In this document: positions 8,736 to 17,945 of the stretch, piece by piece | Position numbering within the stretch: the stretch's first letter is position 1 | How the letters are laid out: every line of letters starts with the position of its first letter | Assembly: GCA_033064195.1 (NCBI GenBank) | Contig: JARBJD010000503.1 | Location: 1 to 40,351, forward strand | DNA: 40,351 bases | Direction of reading: 5' to 3' | Source of the DNA: Blattamonas nauphoetae | Taxonomy: Eukaryota; Preaxostyla; Oxymonadida | Notes under the pieces: model-generated | Told to the model about the DNA's origin: nothing | Database searches by the model: none | The model's input: the letters and a program-made list of their open reading frames with translations, nothing else | Translations under genes and position numbers: made by a program

Positions 8736-8900
8736 AAGTTTATTCACACTTCACCCGATCTTTCTTTTCCGTCACTTTTTCATAATGTCTGGTCGTCTTC
8801 ACAGCCCCCCGCTCAAGAGCAGGGGGGGCTGTGAAGACTATTAGTGAATTATCAAAAGAAACAAGGAAAAGAACGATCTTTGTGAAGTGTAAATACAAAT
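8736..8900. repeat. Foldback with a strong GC hairpin core
   Basis: The core (8795-8838) has arms GTCTTCACAGCCCCCC and GGGGGGCTGTGAAGAC around GCTCAAGAGC, which itself pairs. The arms extend imperfectly outward: CACTTCAC and CTTTTCC on the left recur inverted on the right out to about 8895. It lies in the half of the MITE opposite the tRNA-like unit and has no ORF. Confidence 0.8.
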
Positions 8901-8953
8901 AATGGCGGGGATCAGACCAGTCAAAGTTGGTACCAGCAGGGTGCGGTGTATCC

Positions 8954-8962
8954 TGTGACCTG
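8954..8962 (+). repeat. 9-bp target-site duplication, right copy
   Basis: TGTGACCTG, identical to 8573-8581. The host gene continues in frame directly after it. Confidence 0.88.
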
Positions 8963-9183
8963 CTCGACATCTCCCAAAACTATGACCCTGCAGTGGACTT
9001 TGTTCTTCACATGCCAGTCGTTCTGACGATCCCGAGTTGCCTCGCGTTCATCGACGACGAATACTCGATCTCGTATCTTCTGTCCTTGCTGGTCGTTCAG
9101 GAGCGGAAATGGAACGAGACGAGGGGAACCCAGCGCCAGATGGGGAAGATAGTGGATCGAGTGTTGAGAATGGAGGGCATTGA

Positions 9184-9235
9184 GGACTTCGATAAATCTC
9201 AGTCCACAACCAAACCGGGTCCCTCAACATACGAG
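9184..9235. repeat. 52-bp inverted repeat, left arm
   Basis: It is the exact reverse complement of 13162-13213. It begins GGACTTCGATAAATCTCAGT, so it includes the last host codons before the composite element. Read in the host frame it supplies a new tail ending STYERVPCI and a stop codon. Because host sequence is part of the repeat, the right arm may be a later inverted copy of this junction and not a true element end. Confidence 0.85.
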
Positions 9236-9269
9236 AGAGTGCCATGCATTTAATAAGGGCTGGCCTAAA

Positions 9270-12200
9270 TCAAATTCGACAAACACAGACGTTCTGACGC
9301 CTCATAGTCCTTCACGCCGCTCCTTTCTGAAGGGAAGCATCAACACGCAATCAAAACAACTCTATCAAGCTTATTTGACAACAACCCAGTTCACTGCATT
9401 CTGAAATGTTCATGTCCGTTTTAACTCAATCGAGGATGAATTTAACATCAAGAAAGTTTCCAAGTACTGATGATGAGCTCATTACTGGTTCCTCCCGCTC
9501 AAACAGTGGGAAACGAACTTAAACTGGACACCAAACAAGGCGAAGATCTGACATCTCGACTTCTTTTTCACATCAAAGAAAGCAACAGTTCCTCCGAGAT
9601 GCCAGAAGGAATGTTCGAATCAGTTTTCCACAGAATATCATGAGCGATTCTGATATATTCTTTGGCCGCACGGACAAAATGGCGTCAGGAATCCAGTCCA
9701 CACAGGAGGGAATCAACGGCGGTTCCGACCAATCTCATACCGTTTTTTGCTATTTGGAAAGGAGCAATATATTGTTACTCAGGCAGCAGAAGGATTTCTC
9801 GACTCGTTCCACAAGATGGAGAGGGTCGTTGTTCGGCAATTTGGATTCCGACTAGGACTAGCGTCGATCAGTCCCTGAGGCGTATCGGATCGTGGAAATC
9901 ACCCATTCCGTGGTTATTCCCACTTTAACCGCAGTAGCATGGTATTATTGTCTCGAAAACAGGATCGTCCTTCGAACCCACAAGATCACGGTCTGGTGTT
10001 GTCATTGCCCGATCAATGATAACGGACCGCTTCATAGTTCGATTCAAGAACATCCACGAGCAATACAGGCACATCCTCTTCATCTGGTCATCCGAGACCA
10101 AGTTCAGCTTACCTCACCATAAATAGGCCTCCCAATTGGAAACAACACTGTTCTCAGTCTTACTGACGGAATAAAACTCCTCTGACACTATCGTGAGGTC
10201 AAAGATCCGTATCTCTGAAGACGAAGTGAATCAACGATCGGTTGCAGTTTCGTAGTGCGGCAGACATTACAGCGGGACAGGAATATTGTCGTCGAAGTGA
10301 AACAATAGATGATGATGAACCTGAACACATCCTTCTCCTCGCGCTTCAACCAAACCGACGCAGTCAAGAAAGTGTCAGTAGTGAATAAACCCAGGGTTGT
10401 TACCTTCACAAGATCACCACAAAATTGAGGGATTGTGGATTGCACGGACTTGGAGGGCAAATCGAATGTTCAGCACTTCATTCCCTCTCACAATCAAGGA
10501 ACAATTCTTCCACAGAAATACCTACTCTGAAGTGAACGGTGCAGCAGAAGAAGGCACCAACCAGTGTCAATCGGACAGGGACCTCACAATCGCAATCTGT
10601 GACACCTCCTTTGGGGCTGTTCTTCAACGAGAGGAGAGGATCCTTCTCAACAACGAAGACGAAGCGGCTCAATCCCTAACAGTGGATCAACTTCATCTCC
10701 AAACATGATTAGGAATCAAACTTTAACAAACCATCCTCGGAAGGATGAAGTCTCACCTTCGCATGCTGGAACATATCTGACATCTATTTCATGTCTATTT
10801 TTGCAACTTAACTTCGGCCAGTATCAATGCCCATGAAAACCAATATATTGATGATAGTTATCTCGTTCATCGGACATCGCTCACTCCAACGGGAACGGTT
10901 AGTGTGTAGATCAGTGGAGAGACAGCGACGGTGGTAGCAACTCCGAATCAAGTAGTGAAGGGAACGAGGGGTTTATTGCTGAAAAGGTTGGATATGCCTC
11001 GTCTGGACCATATTCAGTCAGAACACAGGCCGAAGATATTCTCGTCAGAATCAACAGTGGTGTCGTCAAGAGATGAATAGACTCTTTCACAAGTGACATA
11101 TGATCTCCGAGCGTCGTCTCTCGCCGCAAGCTATTTCCCCAACATCAATCCATTCTGCGGATTCATCACTCTCGGCAGAGGGGAACAGACCTGCAATTGT
11201 TCTTGATGGAACGATTTTTGGATAAGAGAACCCGAAGCGGAAGCAACACTTTCAACATCGCATTGTCTCACTCCAACTCAACAACTTTCGCTGGAGAAAC
11301 GCCTATTCCACCGTAATACCAACGACGGGTTCTCGGCTTCTTGTTTTGGGACGAGTGAACCATCATATACCGTTCGGTTGTCGGAACGAAGAGTAAATGA
11401 CTGAGGGATCAGCTTGGGGATAGCACAGTTTCAGCCTGATGGACGACAGACATCCAGAATTAGGTCTGTCAAACCCACGTTCCTCTCCCTAGCCACAGAC
11501 TCCAGCCCTGGACTCAGACATCGAAACATTGGTCATCCAGATTGAATGAACCACGACAGACGAATCATTGTAATGCATCCTGCATTGGACAGAAGATGAA
11601 TCACAAATCACTTGGCAGATTTTCGTCGAGATCGAAACTCTGAAGTTATATGTTAGTGTGCGACAAAATTCACATCCTCCACGAAACCCTTCTGGTAGAG
11701 ACAGATCGCACGCGTGTTTATGAGATCGCAATAGGCACCTAATCTCGGTAGCAACGTCTCCAAATGTCACTGACAACTCATGGTTATTCCATCGAACACT
11801 CGATAATGTCGCTCGAGGGGATCCTTGAAAAAGATGGAAGGAAGACATTTCTGGAGGGGAAGGGCTTTGGAAGAGAGATACAAGTAAGATTTTGGTGAAT
11901 CGATACTAGCAGAACGATATCACATTTGAAGGAACTGCAAATGAAATGAGTGTCGGAATACTTGGAATATCTCGGCTGGATGAGTCTTGTGATGAGTGAA
12001 CGGGACAAGGAAGTCGAGAGGGAATATGAAGAAGAAAGAGCCACAAGGAGAATTTCAAAACTGGCGGAGAAGAAAGGTACCAATACATAGCAATCAATCA
12101 AACAGTTCACATTGGCGCCGTCATGTCTCTGTGCTACCAACCATCTCTCAACTCTCTCACAGTTGTTTAGACTCAAGTCTCAACACATCACGACATTTAA

Positions 12201-12640
12201 AGTGTTCTCTCCGAAATTACAGAAACCCAGATGGACTCAGGCGACACAAGTTTTCTAAATCGATTCATGGCACGCCTCTTCGCCGAACGGGATTGGTACG
12301 TCACGACTCTTCGGTGAGGACAACGTAAATATGCAACTTAAAATGCCCAACGTCACACATCATGACCCGGCAGACTGTCTCGTCCTGAACGAGATATCAT
12401 GCAGATTCGACACAGGGATACCCCGTAATGGGTCGCACTACGTATCACAAGAGGTTGTAGCATCCGATAAGATCATGCGGAATGTCAGATGATTGTCATC
12501 CGTGTAAGTGGAGGAAGGAAGGTGGCTCAATGTGGAGTAGTGGATGGAGACGAAACCTCTTGAGCGAGGGGGAGAGACAACCAAGGTGTGTTTTCTTCAC
12601 GAGCGGGAGAGAGCGATGTGGAGGAGAGATGGAAGTATGA
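9270..12640. other. Interior of the composite element, no supported gene
   Basis: All six frames are broken into short pieces without recognisable motifs. Base composition resembles the host coding regions more than the AT-rich intergenic ones, so it may be captured and decayed host sequence. I see no domain, RNA gene or splice-site series that I can support. Confidence 0.45.
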
Positions 12641-12660
12641 GTGTATTGGGAGGAAATGAA

Positions 12661-12870
12661 GTTCTCCCCACCTCGATGTGAAACACGAGCATGGGTTGAG
12701 ATATTGTTCTCCCCACCTCGATGTGAAAAGCGAACATGGGTTGAGAGGAAGTTCTCCCCACCTCGATGTGAAAAGCGAACATGGGTTGAGAGGAAGTTCT
12801 CCCCACCTCGATGTGGAATGCGAGCATGGGTTGAGAGGAAGTTCTCCCCACCTCGATGTGGAATGCGAGG
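12661..12870. repeat. 45-bp minisatellite, about 4.7 units
   Basis: Units start at 12661, 12706, 12751, 12796 and 12841 with GTTCTCCCCACCTCGATGTG and continue to ATGGGTTGAGAGGAA. The last unit is partial. Units differ by a few bases. Since 45 is a multiple of three, ORFs stay open through it in several frames, but nothing shows that it is translated. Confidence 0.93.
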
Positions 12871-13161
12871 ATCGGAGGAGAGGATTAGTGACTGATCCCA
12901 ATGGGATCAGCGTTGAGGGGAGCTGGGACGAAGAGGCAGTGATGTGGGAGATGGGCAGAGATTGATCAAGATGCTTCCAAATCACTGTCAAGAAAGAGCC
13001 CAGCTCCCCTCCGATTTTCATTCTCATTAGATCACGAGCTTTCATCCAGGCGGTGTCAGCTCACTTGAGATCACGGCCTAACTCTGGTACTAAAAGATAT
13101 ACTTTCTTTGTTCTCACTCCTTCTTCTCAGTTTCACCTCTCCCTTTGGTACCCTTTCAATA

Positions 13162-13213
13162 CTCGTATGTTGAGGGACCCGGTTTGGTTGTGGACTGAGA
13201 TTTATCGAAGTCC
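13162..13213. repeat. 52-bp inverted repeat, right arm
   Basis: Exact reverse complement of 9184-9235. It abuts directly the left TIR of the 373-bp element at 13214, so the inverted host codons sit between two element ends. Confidence 0.85.
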
Positions 13214-13586
13214 TTTAACAACAAACCGGGGACATCAACATAGAGTCCTGACACACACCGACTCAAACTCGTGTCAGTGGTCCTGATTGTGGTCAACCCA
13301 CACGGGTGATCCTTAGTATCACCTGATGGGTCGTTTTCGGCCCTGTTCCCCCAGTTTTTGTTCCCTGGTAGGGATTTCTGGGTAAGATCCAATCAGGAAT
13401 ACCTTTTTTTTTTTGACATCAACAGCCCTATATGGGCAGAACCGTCATTGTGAACATTACGTTCCTTTGATGGGATTTTTGGGAACAGATAAAACTTTAG
13501 TTGTGTTTGGTCTTCTTGGTTTAGGCCAGCCCTTATTAAATGCATGGCACTCTCTCGTATGTTGATGTCCCCGGTTTGTTGTTAAA
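13214..13586. mobile_element. 373-bp non-autonomous element with perfect 29-bp TIRs
   Basis: The left arm 13214-13242 (TTTAACAACAAACCGGGGAC ...) and the right arm 13558-13586 are exact reverse complements. The right arm lies at the right end of the 4.4-kb element, so this may be a short deletion derivative nested at, or sharing, that end. It holds a poly-T run near 13405 and no ORF of note. No clear target duplication was found on its left side. Confidence 0.65.
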
Positions 13587-13704
13587 AGATTCGATTGAAG
13601 GAACGTTGCGAAACGACAAAAGTGCGTACTCCGGAGCTCGTGTTGTTTCGCAGTCCATCAAATGGAACAATCTGCTGGGCATGAATCTCCCGCGGCGTGG
13701 ATAG

Positions 13705-14294
13705 ATTTCTGTCACGGGCAACTCATGGTAAGCCCATCGTCGAGACAGAACCAACGAGCAGGGATGGAAAGGGACAACAAGAAGAAAGAGCAAGCAGTGT
13801 CGTCTCGTTGCGTGTCAGCTGAATCGGATCGTGGCCACACACACACAATTCACACAAAGCCGACACCGATACATCGTCTGAATTGTCTCCTCTTCGTCTC
13901 GCAGTCAGTCTAAGATCATTCGACTTTGGTTGTGTCCTTCCATCCCAACCACTCCGTGCTCTTCTTCGTTCAGCTTCTCGTTCTCGTTCTCCTCACCAAC
14001 TCGTCGTTTGTCTCTGGCGTTCTATCATTTGTCATCATCAGTCGCTTCCTCTGCTTGACACACTTTTTCTTGTTCGTTTTTCCTCGTTTCTTGGTTTTTA
14101 TCTCTCATGAACTCTTTTTGGACTGTTTATCACTCTTTTCGCTTGAGATATCGACAATTTCGAGAACTCATCTTTGAAGGCCTTTTAATTGAACTAGGCG
14201 TGCTGTTATCATTCATGAGAGTGAGTCCGAAGGCCAGTCTGTTTCAGACGTAATTGGGACCCATAGCGAGTGCTCTTCTTCTACGTCAATCTCA
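13705..14294. other. Intergenic region upstream of the second ARM-like gene
   Basis: A pyrimidine-rich stretch at 13900-14150 gives hydrophobic but motif-free ORFs. No gene is supported. The last 130 bp probably hold the promoter and 5' UTR of the gene at 14295. Confidence 0.4.
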
Positions 14295-14912
14295 ATGACA
14301 GCTTCAAAATCGAATAAAGATACCTGCCGTGAAACTACTTGCTCTGGTGTGTGTTCTCACTTGTGTTAACTATTTATAGAATGTTCTGCTTTTCTGAATT
14401 GGGATGGAGGGAGTTTTGCCTCTGAAGATGATAGAGTCGTTGTGTTTCAGTCTCTAGTTGCATTAATTCAGTTCCAGTCAGCACTTGATGACTCTCTGGA
14501 AGCGAAATCAGTGAGATTTCTAAACTCAGTGTTCCCGAAGAGTCAAAAAATGGCGGATGCTTTTCTAAACCACTTCGGGCGAACTACTGAAGAATCTTCA
14601 CCCAACTTCGTCCAATCGATTGGGGTCCTCATGTCTTCGCCCAGTCTGGCAATTATCAAGGCCGCAATGGAGATGCTCAAGCCTCTGCTGAATCACTGTT
14701 CAGAAAAACTCCGACTTGCCTTCGTCAAAGCTAATCTGATCCCTCAACTCATCAGCACTCTCAATCCAGTGTCTCTTTCATTCGTTGAAGCAGTCGGTAT
14801 CCACACATGTCTCTTGACAGTCATCAACCAGACTGTCTGGCTCGCAACCAGGGCTTTCCACTCACGGAGCCGACTTGCTCAAATTATTCAGATTCAACCT
14901 TTTTTATGTTGA
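14295..14912 (+). CDS. ARM/HEAT-like family protein, N-terminal half, one 33-nt intron, divergent C-terminus
   Basis: The start ATG 14295 gives MTASKSNKDTCRETTCS. A GT..AG intron (14347-14379) in phase 1 joins it to CSAFLNWDGGSFASEDD, and the frame then stays open through SLEAKSVRFLNSVFP, AFLNHFGRTTEESSP and LIPQLISTLNPVSLSF to the stop at 14912. This is the normal N-terminal half of the oxymonad ARM-like family. The helical pattern suggests a protein-protein interaction scaffold; no function is known to me. After VWLAT (about 14850) it departs from the family, whose members continue GLSELEIEDGN, and ends 20 codons later. So the gene is either truncated or has exchanged its 3' end. The exact splice phase and restored family sequence make the intron secure. 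Confidence 0.75.
14347..14379 (+). other. 33-nt spliceosomal intron
   Basis: It begins GTGTGT, contains a branch-like TGTTAAC 12 nt before the 3' end, and ends TATTTATAG. Removing it joins TCT-G to AA-TGT and restores one reading frame of the ARM-like family. Confidence 0.8.
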
Positions 14913-15176
14913 TATAATTCATGCGAACATTTTCCTTGGAGCATTTTTTATAATTTCATCTTGATGGCGAGATCTGCAATTGATCACATCCCCATATTTT
15001 TCTCAAAGACTCAAGAATTCCTCCAATCACATTCTAGTTGTTCCACAATCAGAAATCGGTTCATGAAGTGATTGAAGAGATAATATTTTGACACAAACTG
15101 CCAGGAACGAGATATCGGCGACTCGATCTCTATCTTAACGGTCTCTCACCTTCAAAATGATCTTCTCGATGTCTCC
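14913..15176. other. AT-rich intergenic region
   Basis: No ORF or RNA gene seen. Possibly the degraded 3' part of the ARM-like gene; no family phrase can be read. Confidence 0.35.
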
Positions 15177-16860
15177 TTACATCTTTCCCATCTCACATCG
15201 AATCAAGAGTGTGCTGCAACAGATGTTGTTCGTAGCTTGTACATAATCATGTCTGAGTTGCAAAATGGACACGCAGAGAGGAGATGCTGTTGTGATCATG
15301 ATCGTTGTCTGCTCCTTCCCTCTTGTCCGTGACGCGAACGACAACGTGTTGAGCGGCAAGTGATCGACGAGGTTGGCAAGCAGACCGACAACGTGTTGAG
15401 AGAGACTGAGACGAACGAGGAGTTCGAAGTCGTTGGAGTGGATGGAAACAGACCATTGTTGGCGATGGAGGCGAGGAGAGTGATGTTCAACGCGGCAGGC
15501 AGAAAAAGAGCAGGTGTGATTCCCATTCCTGTTGTCTTGTTGAACGCGATTTGTGAGTGGGGATGATTTGCAATTTGAACAAGAATCATCAGTGTCATCC
15601 ATTTAGTGTGGATGTTTCTCTCACTAATCATGAACGATCCGGCCAGATCGACTTGTTGCGCCGCCGACGATCGATGAGTCTGTGAGCGAGACGGAGTGAT
15701 GTCTCTCAAGATGTAGCTCTCGACGCCCGCTTCTGCTGAGAGAGTGTGGAGCGTTGGGATTTGGCTGAGCGAACTGACTTCTGCTGGTCTGTCCGTTTCA
15801 CTTTCTCCGTTTTTGGCTCTGATGTCGTGTCAGGCATGTCGGCTCGTTCTTCTCTGCGTAGAACGTGAGGTTGTTGATGTCGTCATCGAAGTAGGATGTT
15901 TTTCATCGTTGATCCGTGTGCTCTTCCTTGATCGGCAACAGCAAGAAGAGTGTTGGAGATGGGTTGGATGAACTCGGCGGAGAAGACAGCAGCGATGAAT
16001 GAGGTCAATTTGGGATCCCCAGCGAGTTGGTGTTTGTCGATGTGGCGAATGTTCTTTGTGGACGAGGAAGGAAGGGAGAGAGAGGAGACCGTCGAGCCAG
16101 GCAGCTCGCCAGAGATGTCTGAATGGCCAGACATGGTTATGTCGATCTCTCCGAATTGATCATAATTTGGTTGAGCAGCGTCCCACTCCATCTTCGCAGC
16201 GTCCGTCAGAAGCGATTCGCGTTCCATCCGATCACATGTAGGTTCGTACGCATCTGTCTTCTTGTCTTGTGATGATGCAATCAGTATGGAGACAAAAGTG
16301 CGTAGTGCAAGACGCATTCGATGAATGGGTGTTGGGATTGTTCCTTTCTTCTTTCAGTTTTGTGAAGCAACCACAAACAACGACACATCGACTGCGTTCC
16401 TCCGTCTGTCGTGGCAAGCACATTCTTCGCGCCAATCGGGAACATTGGTTGGTTGTGTTCGCAACGATCGAAAGCTCACCGTCTCGTAATACTGAGCGAG
16501 AGAAGATGGCCTGCTGATTTGAGATACAACATCGCCGTGCGAAGGCGAGAGGTGTTGAGTCGAATGGGATGACGGATGTGAAGGCGGTGTACGAACAGAG
16601 AGTGGACATACACTCTGAAGTGATCATCTTGATTTCAGGATCGGTGGAGATGAAGTCGTGACAGACATGAAGTTGTGACGAACGTGTTCGATGTCTTGCC
16701 GTTGAAGTCGTCGTGTATCCCCAGAATGATGTAGTCGACCGTCACCAACATTAAAATTGTCAGAACGCCCTTGGCGATGAGAGATAACACGGCGTTGAGA
16801 ATGAAAGCGAGGAAGCTGAGGTCAGTTTCGATTGAAGTGGGAGTGTGGGAGAGCGTCCGC
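15177..16860 (-). pseudogene. Decayed minus-strand region, possibly a multi-pass membrane protein
   Basis: Several adjacent minus-strand frames look protein-like but none is long: 15296-15709 (ALFLPAALNITLLASIANN), 15883-16317 (SFIAAVFSAEFIQPISNTLL), 16232-16627, and 16640-16860 (LSFLAFILNAVLSLIAKGV). Hydrophobic stretches of membrane-helix length recur in different frames, which fits a former polytopic membrane protein with many frame breaks or several unrecognised introns. A GT-rich minisatellite interrupts the region, and beyond it 17960-18105 reads IAFTIIENMTTMFMVLS in the same direction. I do not recognise the family. It could also be intergenic sequence with chance ORFs. Confidence 0.3.
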
Positions 16861-16864
16861 GCTC

Positions 16865-17945
16865 GCGCTGGCGTGTGTGCGATGGTATCTGTGTATGTGC
16901 GCTGGTATCTGTGTGTGTGCGCTGGAATCTGTGTGTGTGCGCTGGTGTGTGTGTGCTGGAATCTGTGTGTGTGCGCTGGTATCTGTGTGTGTCCGCTGGT
17001 GTGTATGTGCAATGGTGTGTGTGTGTGCGCTGGTATCTGTGTGTGTGCGCTGGTGTGTATGTGCAATGGTGTGTGTGTGTGCGCTGGTGTGTGTGTGCGC
17101 TGGAATCTGTGTGTGTGCGCTGGTATCTGTGTGTGTCCGCTGGTGTGTATGTGCAATGGTGTGTGTGTGTGCGCTGGTGTGTGTGTGTGCGCTGGTATCT
17201 GTGTGTGTCCGCTGGTGTGTATGTGCAATGGTGTGTGTGTGTGCGCTGGTGTGTGCGCTGGAATCTGTGTGTGTCCGCTGGTGTGTATGTGCAATGGTGT
17301 GTGTGTGCGCTGGTATCTGTGTGTGTGCGCTGGAATCTGTGTGTGTGCGCTGGTGTGTATGTGCAATGGTGTGTGTGTGTGCGCTGGTATCTGTGTGTGT
17401 CCGCTGGTGTGTATGTGCAATGGTGTGTGTGTGCGCTGGTATCTGTGTGTGTGCGCTGGTGTGTATGTGCAATGGTGTGTGTGTGTGCGCTGGTATCTGT
17501 GTGTGTGCGCTGGAATCTGTGTGTGTGCGCTGGTATCTGTGTGTGTGCGCTGGAATCTGTGTGTGTCCGCTGGTGTGTATGTGCAATGGTGTGTGTGTGT
17601 GCGCTGGTATCTGTGTGTGGCCGCTGGTGTGTATGTGCAATGGTGTGTGTGTGCGCTGGTATCTGTGTGTGTGCGCTGGTGTGTATGTGCAATGGTGTGT
17701 GTGTGTGCGCTGGTATCTGTGTGTGTCCGCTGGTGTGTATGTGCAATGGTGTGTGTGTGTGCGCTGGTATCTGTGTGTGTGCGCTGGAATCTGTGTGTGT
17801 GCGCTGGTATCTGTGTGTGTCCGCTGGTGTGTATGTGCAATGGTGTGTGTGCGCGCTGGTATCTGTGTGCGTGCGCTGGAGTCTGTGTGTGCGCGCTGGT
17901 GTCTGTGTGTGCGCGCTGGTGAGTGTGTGCGCAGGTGTGTGTATG
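16865..17945. repeat. GT-rich minisatellite of about 1.1 kb, 20-bp unit with higher order
   Basis: The basic unit GCGCTGGTATCTGTGTGTGT alternates with variants ending GGAATCT and with a longer unit containing CCGCTGGTGTGTATGTGCAA. The order of variants forms a higher-order pattern. All six frames are open across it, giving Cys-Val-rich peptides on the plus strand and His-Thr-rich ones on the minus strand. The 400-codon ORFs here are therefore products of the repeat, not evidence of a gene. Confidence 0.93.

Larger units (their letters stand above)
8582..8953. mobile_element. 372-bp MITE with about 24-bp TIRs and 9-bp target duplications (Mutator-like)
   Basis: The left end begins CGACACACCGCACCCTGTTG. 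The reverse complement of the right end begins GGATACACCGCACCCTGCTG. The two ends match at about 21 of 24 positions, out to TGGTAC. The 9-bp direct repeat TGTGACCTG flanks the insert. Target duplications of 8-11 bp with TIRs point to the Mutator (MULE) superfamily; with no transposase ORF the element is non-autonomous. Inside are a tRNA-Thr-like Pol III unit on the minus strand (8639-8714) and a long imperfect foldback with a perfect core hairpin (8736-8900). TIRs, duplication and internal parts are seen; the superfamily is inferred from duplication length. Confidence 0.82.
9194..13587. mobile_element. Composite TIR DNA element of about 4.4 kb, no long ORF
   Basis: The insert splits the ARM-like gene between GIED and DSIEGTL. 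Its two ends share a perfect 46-bp inverted match (9224-9269 against 13520-13565, containing GAGAGTGCCATGCATTTAAT), which continues imperfectly to the tips. The flanks gacttcgat (left) and gattcgat (right) look like an imperfect target duplication of about 8 bp. The inside has no ORF above about 170 codons and no transposase motif, so it is non-autonomous or a decayed DNA transposon. It contains a 45-bp minisatellite and, at its right end, a 373-bp element with its own perfect TIRs. The superfamily is undetermined. Confidence 0.6.
8345..13704 (+). pseudogene. ARM/HEAT-like family gene, 3' part, split by a MITE and a composite TIR element
   Basis: Three collinear pieces make up the C-terminal third (about 190 aa) of one gene of a multicopy oxymonad family of unknown function with helical ARM-like repeats. 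Piece 1 (8345-8581) ends in MTFLCDL. Piece 2 (8954-9187) restarts with CDLLDISQNYDP and runs to RVLRMEGIED. Piece 3 (13588-13704) gives DSIEGTLRNDKSAYS and ends KWNNLLGMNLPRRG plus TAG. A 372-bp MITE lies between pieces 1 and 2, and a 4.4-kb element between 2 and 3. The first interruption is exactly in frame across a 9-bp target duplication. The 5' part would lie left of the Polinton. Related copies in this window are at 14295-14912 (N-terminal half) and 19568-20195 (C-terminal half). The identification of the family is from memory; the collinearity is seen. Confidence 0.75.

Noticed and set aside
9270-12640. Transposase gene in the composite element
   Set aside because: No ORF longer than about 130 codons and no DDE or zinc-finger motif visible in any frame here.
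12661-12870. CRISPR-like array
   Set aside because: Units are directly adjacent without spacers, and the genome is eukaryotic.
13926-14177. Hydrophobic 83-aa ORF as a membrane protein
   Set aside because: The stretch is pyrimidine-rich, which gives Leu/Phe/Ser/Val in any frame; no homologous phrase or gene context.
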